From Beverwykella pulmonaria (lineage: Eukaryota; Ascomycota; Dothideomycetes; Pleosporales; Melanommataceae), in NCBI GenBank assembly GCA_001599595.1, contig BCHH01000003.1, forward strand, positions 813,403-877,402: DNA of 64,000 nt, in the 5' to 3' direction. This document shows positions 23,331 through 34,640 of the stretch, piece after piece (within the stretch, counting starts at the first letter, position 1; each line of letters opens with the position of its first letter). A program made the translations under genes and the position numbers. The notes beneath the pieces are model-generated. The model saw only the letters and a program-made list of their open reading frames with translations. It was not told the DNA's origin and did no database searches.

Positions 23331-23941
23331 TACCCCGACTGTGTTTGGGTACGACGTTACACGATGATAGCGTTCATGAGAGATGAGGGATGAGAGACGA
23401 GACGATTACACTGTACTATTATACCGAGGAGCAGGCACATTGTGGCCCGGAAAGCATGTATAGATGGAGGAAGAGTAGTGTGCTGCCTCTACTGCTATGA
23501 TTTATTGAAGCGCTCGAGCGTGAATTCCCAATCAAGGATGAATATCTCAACACGCGCAAGTAGATGGTGGAGAGCTGATGAGTTATGCCTGTGTTGCTTC
23601 CTATATATACTAAGTTATTCTCGCCATGCGTTCCCTCCGTTTGGCGGGCTGTACTTGGTTTATATGGATTAATTGTAAGCATGAGGCATACGAATCAACA
23701 ATAATATGATTAACCAATGTGCGGAAAGAGATCTAGCCGTCCAAATATTTATTATCCAAAATCTATTTTCCGATGTAGCTGAGAGACCAGTCAAAACACA
23801 GGGTATCATATTTCCCATTTATATTCTCCAAAACTCCTTGAACGACTTCGCGATGGTGCTGTGAACATTTGATGGGGTGTGTGTATGTGTGTGTTTGTGT
23901 GTGTATATTTTGGTGAAAGTAGATGAAGTGGGATAGGTGGC
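23331..23941. other. Convergent 3' intergenic region
   Basis: Spacer between two genes that point towards each other; it should hold both 3' UTRs and terminators. No gene. An imperfect GT microsatellite lies at 23877-23905. The stretch 23690-23830 is AT-rich with several AATAA-like words that could serve in polyadenylation. Confidence 0.5.
23877..23905. repeat. GT/TG microsatellite
   Basis: About 14 GT units interrupted by single A and T changes. It lies in the 3' region of the minus-strand acidic-protein gene, roughly 35 bp beyond its stop codon. Confidence 0.8.
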
Positions 23942-25005
23942 TCAGCTTTCCCCGAAGCCAAAAAAGGCATCGTCAAACTGTGTGGCTTCCGGATTCTCGT
24001 AGTCCATGTTGAAAAGGTCGTCGAGGTCGTCTGTGGTCATGGTGTCGAGGAGATCTGCATTATCCGTGAGCTGTTGGGATGCGGGAGGGTCTACCGGTTT
24101 GGCAGCAGCTGGTTGCGCTGCAGGTTGGCTCGTCGCCACGTCTGGCATGTCGGGCATGGCGAAGTCGAGGTTGAGATCTGCGTTTGCTTGTCCGGCTCCG
24201 GGTGCATCGCTGCGCTTCGCAAAGTCTTCTAAGCCGCGTATGAGTGAGGGGCCTGAATCATCAAGCGTGAAATTGAGATCAGGCCCCGAAGTATCCATGT
24301 CGACGTCGCCCTGGGTATTGGAAGCTTCGCCTTCGTCGCCTTTGATGTCATCCATACTGTCGCCGAACATGGCGTCGAAATCGAACTCAGAGTCTTGTGC
24401 GGCGGCGGGGGTGTCGTCGACGACCGGGGGTGCTTGGGGGACGGGTTCGGAGGCAATGATAATGGATTCTGGGGCTTCATCTTTTTCGCGCTTCAACGGC
24501 GCGGGTGTCACTTCTGGTTGGACGAGCTTATTGGTGTTCGCGGCATGTGTTGGTGGAACCGAGGGCGCGACGACAACAGGTTTTGGCGGCTCTACTTTGG
24601 GAGGCGATTTCTTCTTCGCCGAGGACTCGGCAGCGAGCAGGCGCTGCCGCTCAGCGGCTTCTGCCTTCTCCCGCTTCTGGCGGTCTGCTTGCAGCAATGC
24701 AAGGTCCCTTCGTAGCACCGCCTGCGCCTCGAAAATGTCGTTCTCGAGCTCGTCGAGCGAGTTCTGGAAGCGCTCAAAGGCGGCAGGCATGGTGCGCTTG
24801 ACCATGTACTGCAGACGCCCTTGGCCAGCACCAGCGTGCTGTTCTTTGAGCATGCGGCCGCTCGTAATCAGCTGCGTGAGTTAGCGTGCAGTTCTGGACA
24901 AGCTACTCTGGAGGGCTGTACCACGAGGTTGAACATGGCCTGCAGGTTGCCGAGCGGGTTATTCTGCGGCTCCTGCTGGGCCGGGGCCTGCGGTGCGCTC
25001 GCCAT
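23942..25005 (-). CDS. Acidic low-complexity protein, probably nuclear, function unknown
   Basis: Two exons, 24922-25005 and 23942-24871, about 337 aa. A short N-terminus contains NPLGNLQAMFNLV, then a helical segment (about residues 45-105) rich in Glu, Arg, Lys and Ala, such as AFERFQNSLDELENDIFEAQ, that could form a coiled coil. The rest is Pro/Ala/Asp-rich and disordered, with acidic aromatic patches FDFDAMFGDSMDD and LDDLFNMDYENPEATQFDD near the end. Acidic-aromatic tails like these resemble activation domains, and the layout (short helical head plus acidic tail) is what one sees in fungal Mediator tail subunits. That is only a suggestion; I do not recognise the family. The single intron is GT-AG (donor GTACAG) and keeps the frame. 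Confidence 0.72.
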
Positions 25006-25746
25006 TGTGGGCAGCGGTGGTGGTGGTGGTGGTGGTGAGGAAGGGAAAGGTGATGTGTGGTGGAGTTGTGAATTGTTCTGCGGCGGTGATGCCTGCGCTG
25101 CCCGCCATGACAGCTGCTGCAGGGCAACATAGCGAAACAGCCGGGCCCGTGCGTCCGCTAGCATCGAACCGACGATTCGAAACGCAAAATTACCGGTACA
25201 AGCTGATCAGGCTGCCGGCACATGTCAAGATCAACCGTCCACTGGTCTAACCGTCAACGTCTGCGCGCATCCCCGAGCCTAGCCGCGCCTGACTAACTTT
25301 CAATACGCACCAGCGGCCAAGCCGCTCGCTGCAACGGGTCGCTTAGCGCCTCCCTAGAGAATCGCAACCTTCACACCTCCCTCTCCTCTTTCACCCCACA
25401 GTGGACCAAGGCTCAGATCAGCTTTCCATCCTTCTTCGGCGTCGGGTTCGCTTCTCTCATCCTTCCTGCGCCTCTTTTTCCTTATTTCCTCTTCCCTTCC
25501 CTTTCCTTGTGCATTCGAGTCCGTGTTGGTTGCGCCGCCCGCGACTTCTGCTTCAAATCTCATTGCCGCCCCATCCTTCGTCGCGAGCTCTCCTTCCCCG
25601 CCCGCCCCATTGCACACCGCGTCCAGGCTTCAATAGAACCCACCGTTTCCATCTCTCCCGCGGAGCTCTTCAAGAGCCCCCTTCTTCCGTACGCGCCTTG
25701 TCTGTTCGTCCAGCCTTCTTGCGACTCGTTTCCCGCATCATATAAT
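25006..25746. promoter_or_regulatory. Shared divergent promoter region
   Basis: 741 bp between the minus-strand acidic-protein gene and the plus-strand RRM-protein gene. It carries a GGT trinucleotide run at about 25014-25037, in the 5' UTR of the left gene, and long pyrimidine-rich tracts at 25440-25700, in the leader of the right gene. The open frames across it are low-complexity and not convincing. Confidence 0.45.
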
Positions 25747-25830
25747 ATGGCCGACTCTGCTACCATGGCGCCTCCCGCCTCTGCCCCGCCGGGCTACGAC
25801 GCGCAGCAGCAGCAGCAGCAGCAACAGCAA

Positions 25831-25865
<35 letters not shown>

Positions 25866-27552
25866 ACAGCAGCAGCACATGCCTCCACCGCCGCTTGCCC
25901 CGGTCGTCATCCCGCAGAACACGAATCCGATCCCGACTGCGCTCACTTCTCCCATGTCCGGCGTCGCGTCGCCCACCAGCAACCTCACCTCTTTCATGGC
26001 ACGCCGCGCTGCCCCGGAGCCGAACAAAAGGGCCTTGTATGTGGGCGGATTGGACCCTCGAGTCACTGAAGACGTTCTGCGTCAAATTTTCGAGACGACT
26101 GGACATGTCCAGAACGTCAAGATCATCCCAGACAAAAATGTAGCTAGCGTCAGTATCCTATTATGAACACACCTAACGACCTCCATTTAGGAGGTATGCA
26201 CGCCACCAATCTGACCCCCAGTCGCACACGCACTTGCTTTGTAGAGGTCTGTTTGATTGATTGTGTCTGTGCTAATATGTTTAGGTGCAGGCCAAGGGAT
26301 TCAACTACGGCTTCGTCGAGTACGACGACCCTGCGGCGGCCGAGCGCGCCATGTCGACGCTGAACGGACGCCGGGTCCACAATACCGTAACTATTCTTCC
26401 GTCCACAATTGCGCCATCGGAGGGGTGCTGACCAATAACAGGAAATCCGCGTCAACTGGGCATACCAGTCCAACAACACCGCAAAGGAAGACACGTCCAA
26501 CCACTTCCACATCTTTGTCGGAGACTTGTCCAATGAAGTGAACGACGAGGTCTTGTTGCAGGCGTTTTCTACCTTTGGTAACGTATCGGAAGCCCGCGTC
26601 ATGTGGGACATGAAGACCGGTCGCTCCCGCGGCTATGGTTTTGTGGCTTTCCGCGACCGCGCTGAGGCCGAGAGGGCACTTAGCTCTATGGACGGCGAAT
26701 GGCTTGGCTCTCGCGCGATCCGCTGCAACTGGGCCAACCAGAAGGGCCAGCCATCCATCTCCCAGCAGCAGGCCATGGCATCCATGGGCATGACACCAAC
26801 CACCCCCTTTGGACATCATCACTTCCCTACTCATGGCGTCCAGAGCTACGACATGGTTGTCCAGCAGACGCCTCAATGGCAGACTACATGCTACGTTGGC
26901 AATCTGACCCCGTACACTTCGCAGTCAGATCTGGTCCCGTTGTTCCAGAACTTTGGATACGTCACCGAGACTCGGTTCCAGTCTGATCGTGGGTTTGCCT
27001 TCATCAAGATGGACACCCACGAAAATGCTGCCATGGCGATCTGCCAGCTGAACGGCTACAACGTCAACGGCCGTCCTCTGAAGTGCAGCGTAGGTTGACC
27101 TTTGTTACGAATTTATCATCAAGCTCACCCGTCTGTTCTAGTGGGGCAAGGACCGTCCACCTACGGGCCAGTTCGAAGCATACTCGCCTGCTCAAGGGCA
27201 GCCCAACTCTGCAGTTGGGTACCCTGGCACGCCGAGCACGTACTTCCCGCAATACAGCGCGGGACCTGGTGGCCCCATGTCACCCCAAGGTGAGCGGCAC
27301 AGGAGGAAACTTCGCTATCGAAGCTCACAGTCTAATACGCGGGCAGGACCTAGCCCCGGTGGACAGCCCTTCGGGCAAGCACAGCCTGGTTTCGGCGGGC
27401 CTGGGATGCCCCAGCCTTACCAGCAAATGCCTGGTAGTGCAGGTGGATATGGTCGTGGCGCCCAGCCTCCGCAACAACAGCAGCAACAGCAGTGGGGTCA
27501 GCCCAACCAAGGCAACTTCAACCAGAACGGGTTCGGTGGTTACCAAGGATAG
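25747..27552 (+). CDS. PUB1: Three-RRM RNA-binding protein, Pub1/TIA1 type
   Basis: Binds U-rich mRNA and takes part in mRNA stability and stress-granule assembly, by homology to yeast Pub1 and animal TIA1. Exons: 25747-26139, 26285-26386, 26442-27089, 27142-27289 and 27347-27552, about 498 aa. RRM1 has RALYVGGLDPRVTED and KGFNYGFVEYDDP; RRM2 has FHIFVGDLSNEV and RGYGFVAFRDR; RRM3 has TCYVGNLTPYTSQSDLV and RGFAFIKM. The N-terminus carries 24 consecutive Gln and the C-terminus is Gly/Gln/Pro-rich, both prion-like. Intron 1 (145 bp) is the least certain join: the donor GTAGCT at 26140 gives PDKN-VQAKGFNYG, the expected spacing, while a GTCAGT 12 nt later would add four residues. Confidence 0.9.
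25804..25875 (+). repeat. CAG/CAA tract coding 24 Gln
   Basis: Seventy-two bases of mixed CAG and CAA codons in frame near the N-terminus of the RRM protein. The opposite strand therefore shows long Leu or Cys runs that are not real proteins. The mix of codons makes it more stable than a pure CAG run but still likely length-variable between isolates. Confidence 0.95.
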
Positions 27553-28715
27553 AGCGTCTTCAGGCATGACGCTGTGTTCCCTTGTTTGTGCGCTGTTCTA
27601 TCTCCTCGACATGCCTGATGGTCTTACGTTGGCGCTCTTGGACAGTACGACTCTCCCACATTGGATTTCTTACCTTGTCATGTCCCTCGGGCACTTTTGT
27701 TATGCTCAATTTCTATATTCGAAAAAGTAGTGCAGTTCTGTCAAGGATGGGATGGGGAGTAGGTGGCCTGGTTGGAGTACCATTTGTATGTTTCTACTAC
27801 TGTTGTATTTCCGCGAGGCGGATCATCTCTCCAGTCTCACAGCAAGCGCGTGGAAGTGTCTTTTCGTGTGTCGTTTTAATGAATCTCTCCTTGCTTGTGC
27901 TGCATAAGTTGTTACTGTTGCTCAGGCCCATTTCTTCACGCTTCACTTTGCCTGAAAAATTGCTTCCAAGTTCATCGTCGGTCAATCTGTTTCCAATGTT
28001 GGCGTCCATACCCCGTCCCTTCGAAGGGCTTTCAGTGTTGGAGGCTATTGAGTTTCGCATCGCATCGCTTCTCATGTCATCTCTTGTCAATCTCATAGGA
28101 AGGAAATAGGTATGATGGAGGCTGAAGTTTGTTTTGATGAGGAGGGGCTCCATGGGTCCACGTCGGCTGTGGTAATAGAAGCGATGAAAGTATTATTTGT
28201 AGGAAAAGGAATAGGAGTGGGGAAACTAAAATACGGTCTTCTATCTGCTAGCGCATGCTAGTACGGCAGGAGAGTGTTACGGCTGTGGAAAGGGCATCGA
28301 AGGTAGGATTGAGTGCCAAACAATTATGTTAGCTGGAACATTATTGGTATGAAGGTACACGAAGAACGAATGAAAGTGAACAATGAGGGACCTTCATTGG
28401 TTACGGAAAGCGTAGTCACCGTGATGGACAGGTGGTAAAAGGACAGCTATTTTGTAGATCACATGAAGCAAAAGTGGTCCAGGAGAGCGAGAGCAAAGCA
28501 TACGTCTATGTTATACATCCCATAGTCGTGAGACTAAGCTTTGGGTCGCCGAGATAGGACCGACCACGTGATCTGGTAGAGTAAAGTCGCGCCAAGCTTT
28601 CAGGCGCGTTCGCACCAACAATTCACTCTCCGCTCGCAGCTGGGGCATGCCGCATATGCCTCTCAACATCCTCTAGCTTGTTATTTCTTTCGTTATCGTA
28701 GTGCTCCTCTGCTGT
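27553..28715. other. Intergenic region before PIF1
   Basis: No gene is supported. The left part should hold the 3' UTR of the RRM-protein gene. The last 150 bp are the promoter and leader of the helicase gene and contain TCGCGCC and GGCGCG words near 28588-28610, resembling E2F/MBF-type sites, which would suit a replication gene but are unproven. Confidence 0.4.
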
Positions 28716-31328
28716 ATGCTTCTCGCTCTACGACGATTGAGCGCGCGGTTGCCTCTACCTCCTACAGTGTCTTTGTTACTTGCTCGACTACAACCCGCAG
28801 CCCGCCCTCGACTCTCCGCTCAGTACGGATACATCGCGACACAACCACACTCAGTCGCCTCGACCATGCTTACGCAGGCTGTCAAGAGCCACAATGCCGG
28901 CGTGTCCTCGCACAAAAAGCCTGCCATCCAACAGCAATCGCTAAGCAAATCATTCAAATCGCAAACCCACGGAACGCGTCCCCTCACAACAAGCTCGGGA
29001 AACATAATCAAACACAACGCTGCAGCAGACCGACGGCCATTGGGACATGCACACGGGATTAAGAGGACATCGAGTGGGCTTGCAAAGGCATTGGCGTCAC
29101 AGGATGATAGCTTTGACTACTCATTGAACATCTCGAAAGACGATGACCAAGGATTCGAATTCTTGAACGCGGGGAATAAGAGCATCGGCCAGACACCGGT
29201 ATACTTCGATGAGAACGACTTTGACAGCGATATTGATCTTGAAGTGGAGGATCCCGCATCCAAGGGCACTGTAAATTACCCCACCCTGCCTCCGGCCCCA
29301 AGTACGGCCTCTAGAGATTCTGGGTATCGCTCGATTTCGCGAACTGCAAGCGTCAAGCCAGAAGTCGACAGTAGTCAGCCTATACCATGGTCGTCATCCC
29401 CTGTAGAACACTTCATGACCCCCCCGAAGCCACCGCCCGCTCAACCGTCGAAACGCCGCACACTACCTTGGTTACAGAACTCTCAGATCAAGACAGAATC
29501 AGCGCTCGAGCCAGAGCAGCCGGAATCAGAGCCGGAATCAGAACCGGAGGAAGTGAAACCTAAGAAGCGAAAATCCACTCAAGCCTCTCAGGTGGGCAAC
29601 TCTACACCACTCCCAAAGGGCACGGTCAAGTCCTCGTATCCATGGAACACCACCGCTAGTGCTGTCAAGCAGCAGCAAAAGAACCTACGAGAGGCGAATA
29701 AGATGATGAAGGCGAATGAGGGAACCGAAGATGATGTGAAGAAGGCAATTACGAAAAAGAAGAAGAATACGATCCATCGTATCTTCCTGAGCGAAGAGCA
29801 GCAACATGTATTGAATCTTTGCGTGGAGTACAAAAAGAGTGTCTTCTTCACTGGGTCTGCTGGTATGAAGCTCTCAATGCTTTCGCTGGCCCTGTGCTAA
29901 CTCGTACCAGGTACTGGAAAGTCCGTACTGTTGCGTGAAATCATATCAGCGCTGCGGAGAAAGTATCTCCGAGAGCCAGATCGTGTGGCAGTCACAGCAT
30001 CAACGGGTCTCGCTGCTTGCAATATCGGTGGTGTCACGCTTCACAGCTTTTCGGGCATCGGTCTCGGCAAGGAGTCCGCAGAAGACTTGGTGAAGAAGGT
30101 CAGGAAGAACGCGAAGGCTAGGCAGAGGTGGATGCGCACAAAGGTTCTCATCATTGACGAAGTGTCCATGGTCGACGGCGATTTATTCGACAAGCTGGAA
30201 CAAATTGCCAGAACTATCAGAAACAACGGGCGACCATTTGGTGGCATTCAACTGGTCATCACTGGAGACTTCTTCCAGCTACCTCCTGTGCCCGACTATG
30301 GACGGCAGTCTAAATTCGCGTTCGATGCTGGGACCTGGACAACATCTATTGAGCACACCATTGGCCTTCACCACGTGTTTCGCCAGAAGGATCCTGTCTT
30401 TGCGGGTATGCTCAATGAGATGCGCGAAGGAAGGCTGACTCCTACGTCGATTGCTGAATTCAGAAAGCTCGACCGACCCCTGGCGAAGTCAGAGGATAGC
30501 ATCGAAGCCACAGAACTCTTCCCTACACGGCAAGAAGTTGATCGTGCAAATAATCTGCGCATGCAGCAGCTTCATGGTGATATGTTCGACTTCGAGGCAC
30601 GGGATAGCGGAAGCATTGCGGACAAGACTCACCGCGACAAATTGCTCTCCAATTGCATGGCACCGGAAATCGTGCATCTGAAGAAGGGTGCCCAAGTCAT
30701 GCTTATCAAAAACATGGACGAGACGCTGGTGAACGGCTCGCTTGGTAAGGTTACGGGGTTCATGACGGAGCAAATGTTTGTCCTCTACAAAGAGAATGAG
30801 GAAGCCTTCCTCGATGGAGAAGGCGGACCCACGGAACTCGAGCAACGTGCCCTACAAAAGCAATCCATTCTAGGGGTTAACACCAATCATGTGTACCCGG
30901 TTGTCCGCTTTGCCATCGCCGACGGCACGACACGGGACCTCCTCTGCAAGCGTGAGTCCTGGAAAGTCGAGCTACCCAACGGTGAAGTGCAAGCGTCCCG
31001 CGACCAGATCCCCCTCATCCTCGCATGGGCGCTCTCCATCCACAAAGCACAAGGCCAAACCCTCGAACGCGTGCGCGTAGACCTCGGCCGCGTGTTTGAG
31101 AAGGGCCAGGCGTATGTTGCGCTCTCCCGTGCGACGAGTATGGCGGGTCTACAAGTACTCCGATTTGACCCGAGGAAGATTATGGCGCATGAGAAGGTGC
31201 GCACTTTTTATAGTAGCTTGTCAAGGGCGGAGTTGGTGGAGGGGAAGGCAAAGGAATCCACAATTCTAGGGAAGATGAAGAAGAGGTCTAGTGCTTATGA
31301 GCAGAGTTTTGTGAATGGGGAGGCGTAG
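28716..31328 (+). CDS. PIF1: PIF1-family DNA helicase
   Basis: ATP-dependent 5'-3' DNA helicase acting in mitochondrial DNA maintenance, telomerase removal and G-quadruplex resolution in yeasts. Two exons, 28716-29862 and 29911-31328, about 854 aa. The first residues MLLALRRLSARLPL are Leu/Arg-rich without acids, fitting a mitochondrial presequence. A poorly conserved N-terminal region with a PEPE-type acidic repeat follows. The helicase core starts at SEEQQHVLNLCVEYKKSVFF; Walker A is GSAGTGKS (380-387), split by the intron. Further motifs are VLIIDEVSMVDGDLFDKLE, GDFFQLPPVP, HKAQGQTLERVRVDL and YVALSRATSMAGLQVL. All motifs are intact. The start is the first ATG in frame. Confidence 0.94.
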
Positions 31329-31676
31329 ATTACTACCGAGTTGAGGATATGTCAAAGGGGCTTTTTTGGTATTGTGAAATGGTGTTTTGGGATGAGTTTC
31401 GAGGCATAGGGCATGGAGGTCGTTCGGATCGGCTGAGTATTCTGGATTGGAAGTGAGGAGTAAGGCGTGAGGAATGAGGAGGCGAGCCGGTGCTGAGTCA
31501 CTAGATTGGTCTTACCAAACTGAACAGATATCCATCCACTCTAATAAACACAAGGCTTATTTGATCATAAACTTCGTTTCTCCTCTAAGGTCTTGTACGT
31601 TTGTCTGACACAAGAATGCCCACCGCATGCATCCCACTCGTGCGCTCATTACCACTTCTATTTTCCGCCCCACCCA

Positions 31677-32886
31677 TCACAGCTTAATCTCCCCCTCAAA
31701 CCCATTCACGTGCATGAAATTCGCTCTTAATGGCGTCACACTCGTGTAACCTTGTGCAACAGCCCACCCGTCATTCCCCGGCTCACTATCCTCGACACTC
31801 TTATACACATCCTTGAACCGCGGTGCCCACTTGAAGTGCTGGTGCTTATACCGTACATGTTCCAGTCCCCCGTGCTGCGACGTCGGTGTATCCATCCCAC
31901 TGGCGGTGCCCTCGCCCGAACCCCTGCGCAGCTCTAGCCGACCTTGTTTCTCTTCTTCTTTTCGCAGTGCCGACTCGGATTCATCGGCTGTCTGGTCTTC
32001 GTCGGCTGGTACATCGATTACGGTGAAGCAGGAGCCAGAACTCCAGCTATTCTGCAGCATGGCGGTGTAGAGGATTTTGCGCTGGCCGACGTTCTCGACC
32101 AAGGGGACGTTGACGCTGTAGAGGTGGGTGGTGGGGTCCCAGTTTGTGTAGAGGTACTCAATGAGTCGCACGCTGTGCGTGGAGGCGGCGCTGATGATGG
32201 ACGCGTCGTGGTTGCGGTCGAAGAAGGCGTAGGAGAGCGCGATGGCTTTGTGGTTGCAGACTGCGGCTTCGAGGGCGCCGCCTATGGTGCCGGAGGAGAG
32301 ACTGAATACCGCTGTGGAGTTCCTGCCGTAGTTCGGACCGCTGATGACCAGATCAATAGGCCCGCGCTTTTCGAAGTAGTGGTATAGCCCGATTTGTACG
32401 CAGGACGCGGGGGTGGAGTCCACGAGAATCCATTCTTCGTCTGTGGACGTCAAGGGTAGCGGGGTCGGGGAGGTGTGGCCGGAGTTGGAGAGGCGGTTGT
32501 TGGTTACGGTGAGAGGGGACGGGCGGTAGTACGTGGGTTTTATAGAGTGGCCCACCAGGTGCGCTTTGCCGATCCAGGACCGTTGCGTGTGAGGGAGGAC
32601 GACGGAGACGGTGTGGCCGAAGGATTGGAGGGTGGATACTGGGGAGCTGTTAGTACAAAAGGTCCAGGGTTGTGAGAATGTCCTAGGAACAGGGTATAGA
32701 ATTATAGAATGATCTGGGGGTATAGAGAGATTGGGGAGAAGCAATGGGGAATGTGGCGTACCGAGAGAGTGCACATAAGGTGAAGATTGGTCCGAGGGCG
32801 GGCCGTCGTCGTTGGTGATCTAAACATGTGTATTAGCAGGTGGAGAAGTCATCGAGGGGAAGGAAATGGCGTACGAGGATATGCAT
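31677..32886 (-). CDS. SurE-type 5'/3'-nucleotidase
   Basis: Metal-dependent phosphatase of the SurE fold, acting on nucleoside monophosphates. Three exons: 32875-32886 (12 nt, MHIL only), 32762-32819 and 31677-32638, about 343 aa. The N-terminal MHILITNDDGPPSDQS is the canonical SurE start with the metal-binding Asp pair; DLVISGPNYGRN is the second signature, with the Asn that completes the site. Fungal relatives exist as free enzymes or fused to a tubulin-tyrosine-ligase-like domain (as in yeast Pby1); no such fusion is present here. A low-complexity acidic insertion (about residues 240-290) separates the core from the C-terminus. Convergent with PIF1; divergent from the SDR gene. Confidence 0.9.
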
Positions 32887-33772
32887 GGCGAACAATTGAT
32901 GGTGGTCGAGCAATGGATAATTCTGAGTTTTGAGTGCGGAACGTTGTTGTACCGGTATGAGGGGTCGTCTCCGCCGTCCACGTTGTCTAGTGACGTGATC
33001 TCTAGACGCACTAGTTGGACCCTTTCCAGGCCCGCTCACTTCGCCTTTCCATTCATCTTGCTCTCCACAGCACCATCTGCTGTTTGCCTAGAACGCCAGT
33101 TGCTAGCAACAAGCACATACATCGATGTGAATATGAAGACGAGGCTGGCGTCCCCGCCCCGCATGTCATCACTGGTACCTGCGCCATGGCTCGCCTCCCG
33201 TCCCGCGTCACACCGCACGACGATGGAACATGCCCCACGAAGCCGCTGCCCGCTGATCGCAAAAAGACCTTATCGTGACTTCGTCGCACAAAATAAAAAA
33301 ATTTCTCAGAGAAAGTAGCAAAGGAGACACATGATGTCGTTGTATCCGAATCACGACTCCATCTATTTGCGTCTCCGGGCCCTGCAATGGCCCCTCCCCC
33401 TCCGACCTCCGCCTCGCCCATAATTCCCGGACTCAACATTTCGGCACCGAAGGCAGGACTTTGAGACAAGAATCGGCAAGCAGCGAATACGGGGCCTCGC
33501 AAAGCCGCACTGCACAGCATCATGGAGGAAGCCGGCGCCGGATCCCCACTGCTCCGCCAAGGACGAATGCCGAAAACAATGGGGTTATATAAGAACTGTC
33601 ACGGCAAGACTGTATTGATATCGTACCATCTGCCTCTCCTCAAGTACTTCTCCCGCTTCTCCACAGTCACCGCCATCTTCCCTTGCAATTCAGTTTCCAT
33701 TCAAAACCAGAAAAGGCAATTCGAGCCCCTGACTTTCCTCGTGACACCCTATCACGTGACACCCCTGTCAAA
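32887..33772. promoter_or_regulatory. Divergent promoter region, SurE and SDR genes
   Basis: No gene is supported in these 886 bp. A TATAA-like word (GTTATATAAGAAC) at about 33584-33596, roughly 180 bp upstream of the SDR start, could act as its TATA box. The last 100 bp are pyrimidine-rich leader containing CACGTGAC just before the ATG. Confidence 0.45.
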
Positions 33773-34640
33773 ATGGTCATCAACGTCCCCACCGCTTCTC
33801 TCGAAGGCAAAGTCGCCCTCGTCACAGGCGCCGGCCGAGGCATTGGCCGTGGCTGCGCTATCGAGCTCGGCAAGCGCGGCGCCTCGGTCGTCATCAACTA
33901 TGTCTCGTCAAAAGGCCCCGCCGAAGAAGTCGTCAAGATAATTGAGGGTTTCAACAACGGCGCCAAAGCTGTCTCTATCCAGGCCGATGTCTCCAAAGTC
34001 TCCGAAATCAACCGCCTCTTCGCTGAGGCCAAGCAGGCATTTGGCAAAATCGACATCGTGATGAGCAACTCCGGCACCGAGAGCTGGGACAAGACGGAGG
34101 AAATCACTGAGGAGAAGTACGATCATGTGTTCAATCTCAACGCGCGCGCACAGTTCTTCGTCGGCCAGGCAGCGTACAAGAATATCGAGGACAACGGCCG
34201 CATCATCCTCATGTCATCCATCGCCGCCGGTCTGCTCGGCGTGAAAGACCACGTCCTGTACAATGCGTCCAAGATGGCCGTCATCGGTATGATCAAGTCT
34301 TTCGCCACGGACTTCGGAAAGCGCGGCATTACCGTCAACGGCGTTGCGCCCGGTGGGATCAAGAGCGATATGTTCACCCAAAATGCGTGGCACTATATTC
34401 CCGGTGGAAGCCCGGACTGGCCTGCTGAGAAGATTGAAGGGCTAATGGCAAACCACTGCCCGCTTGGACGATGCGCCGTTCCTGAGGATGTCGCGCGGGT
34501 AGTTGCATTCTTGGCGAGTGAGGACGGAGGATGGATAAATGGTGAGTTTTCTGGAGTCTGGATGCTGTCGAGTACTCGGATCTATGCTAACTGTTTTGAA
34601 AGGCCAAGTCATTACCATCTCTGGTGGTTCTTCGCAGTAG
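33773..34640 (+). CDS. Short-chain dehydrogenase, hydroxynaphthalene/versicolorin reductase-like
   Basis: NADPH-dependent reductase of the classical SDR fold, 268 aa in two exons (33773-34541 and 34603-34640). The cofactor motif is TGAGRGIGRG; NSG follows at the catalytic Asn region, and the triad is SSIAA (Ser) with YNASK (Tyr, Lys). The closest remembered relatives are fungal tetra- and trihydroxynaphthalene reductases of DHN-melanin synthesis and versicolorin reductase, sharing VNGVAPGGIKSDM and the end GGWINGQVITISGG. No polyketide synthase, scytalone dehydratase or other melanin gene is in the window, so a melanin role is not established. The second exon codes only the last 12 residues, GQVITISGGSSQ being split across the intron. 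Confidence 0.88.

Noticed and set aside
24006..24884. Long plus-strand Ser/Ala-rich frame of 292 codons
   Set aside because: It is the reverse strand of the acidic-protein gene; its composition follows from the codons of the real gene, which has matching splice sites and a proper start.
25738..26106. Minus-strand frames with long Leu or Cys runs
   Set aside because: They are the complement of the CAG/CAA glutamine tract of the RRM protein and have no independent support.
33773..34640. DHN-melanin gene cluster around the SDR
   Set aside because: The reductase resembles melanin enzymes, but no polyketide synthase, scytalone dehydratase or cluster regulator is nearby, so only the single gene is claimed.
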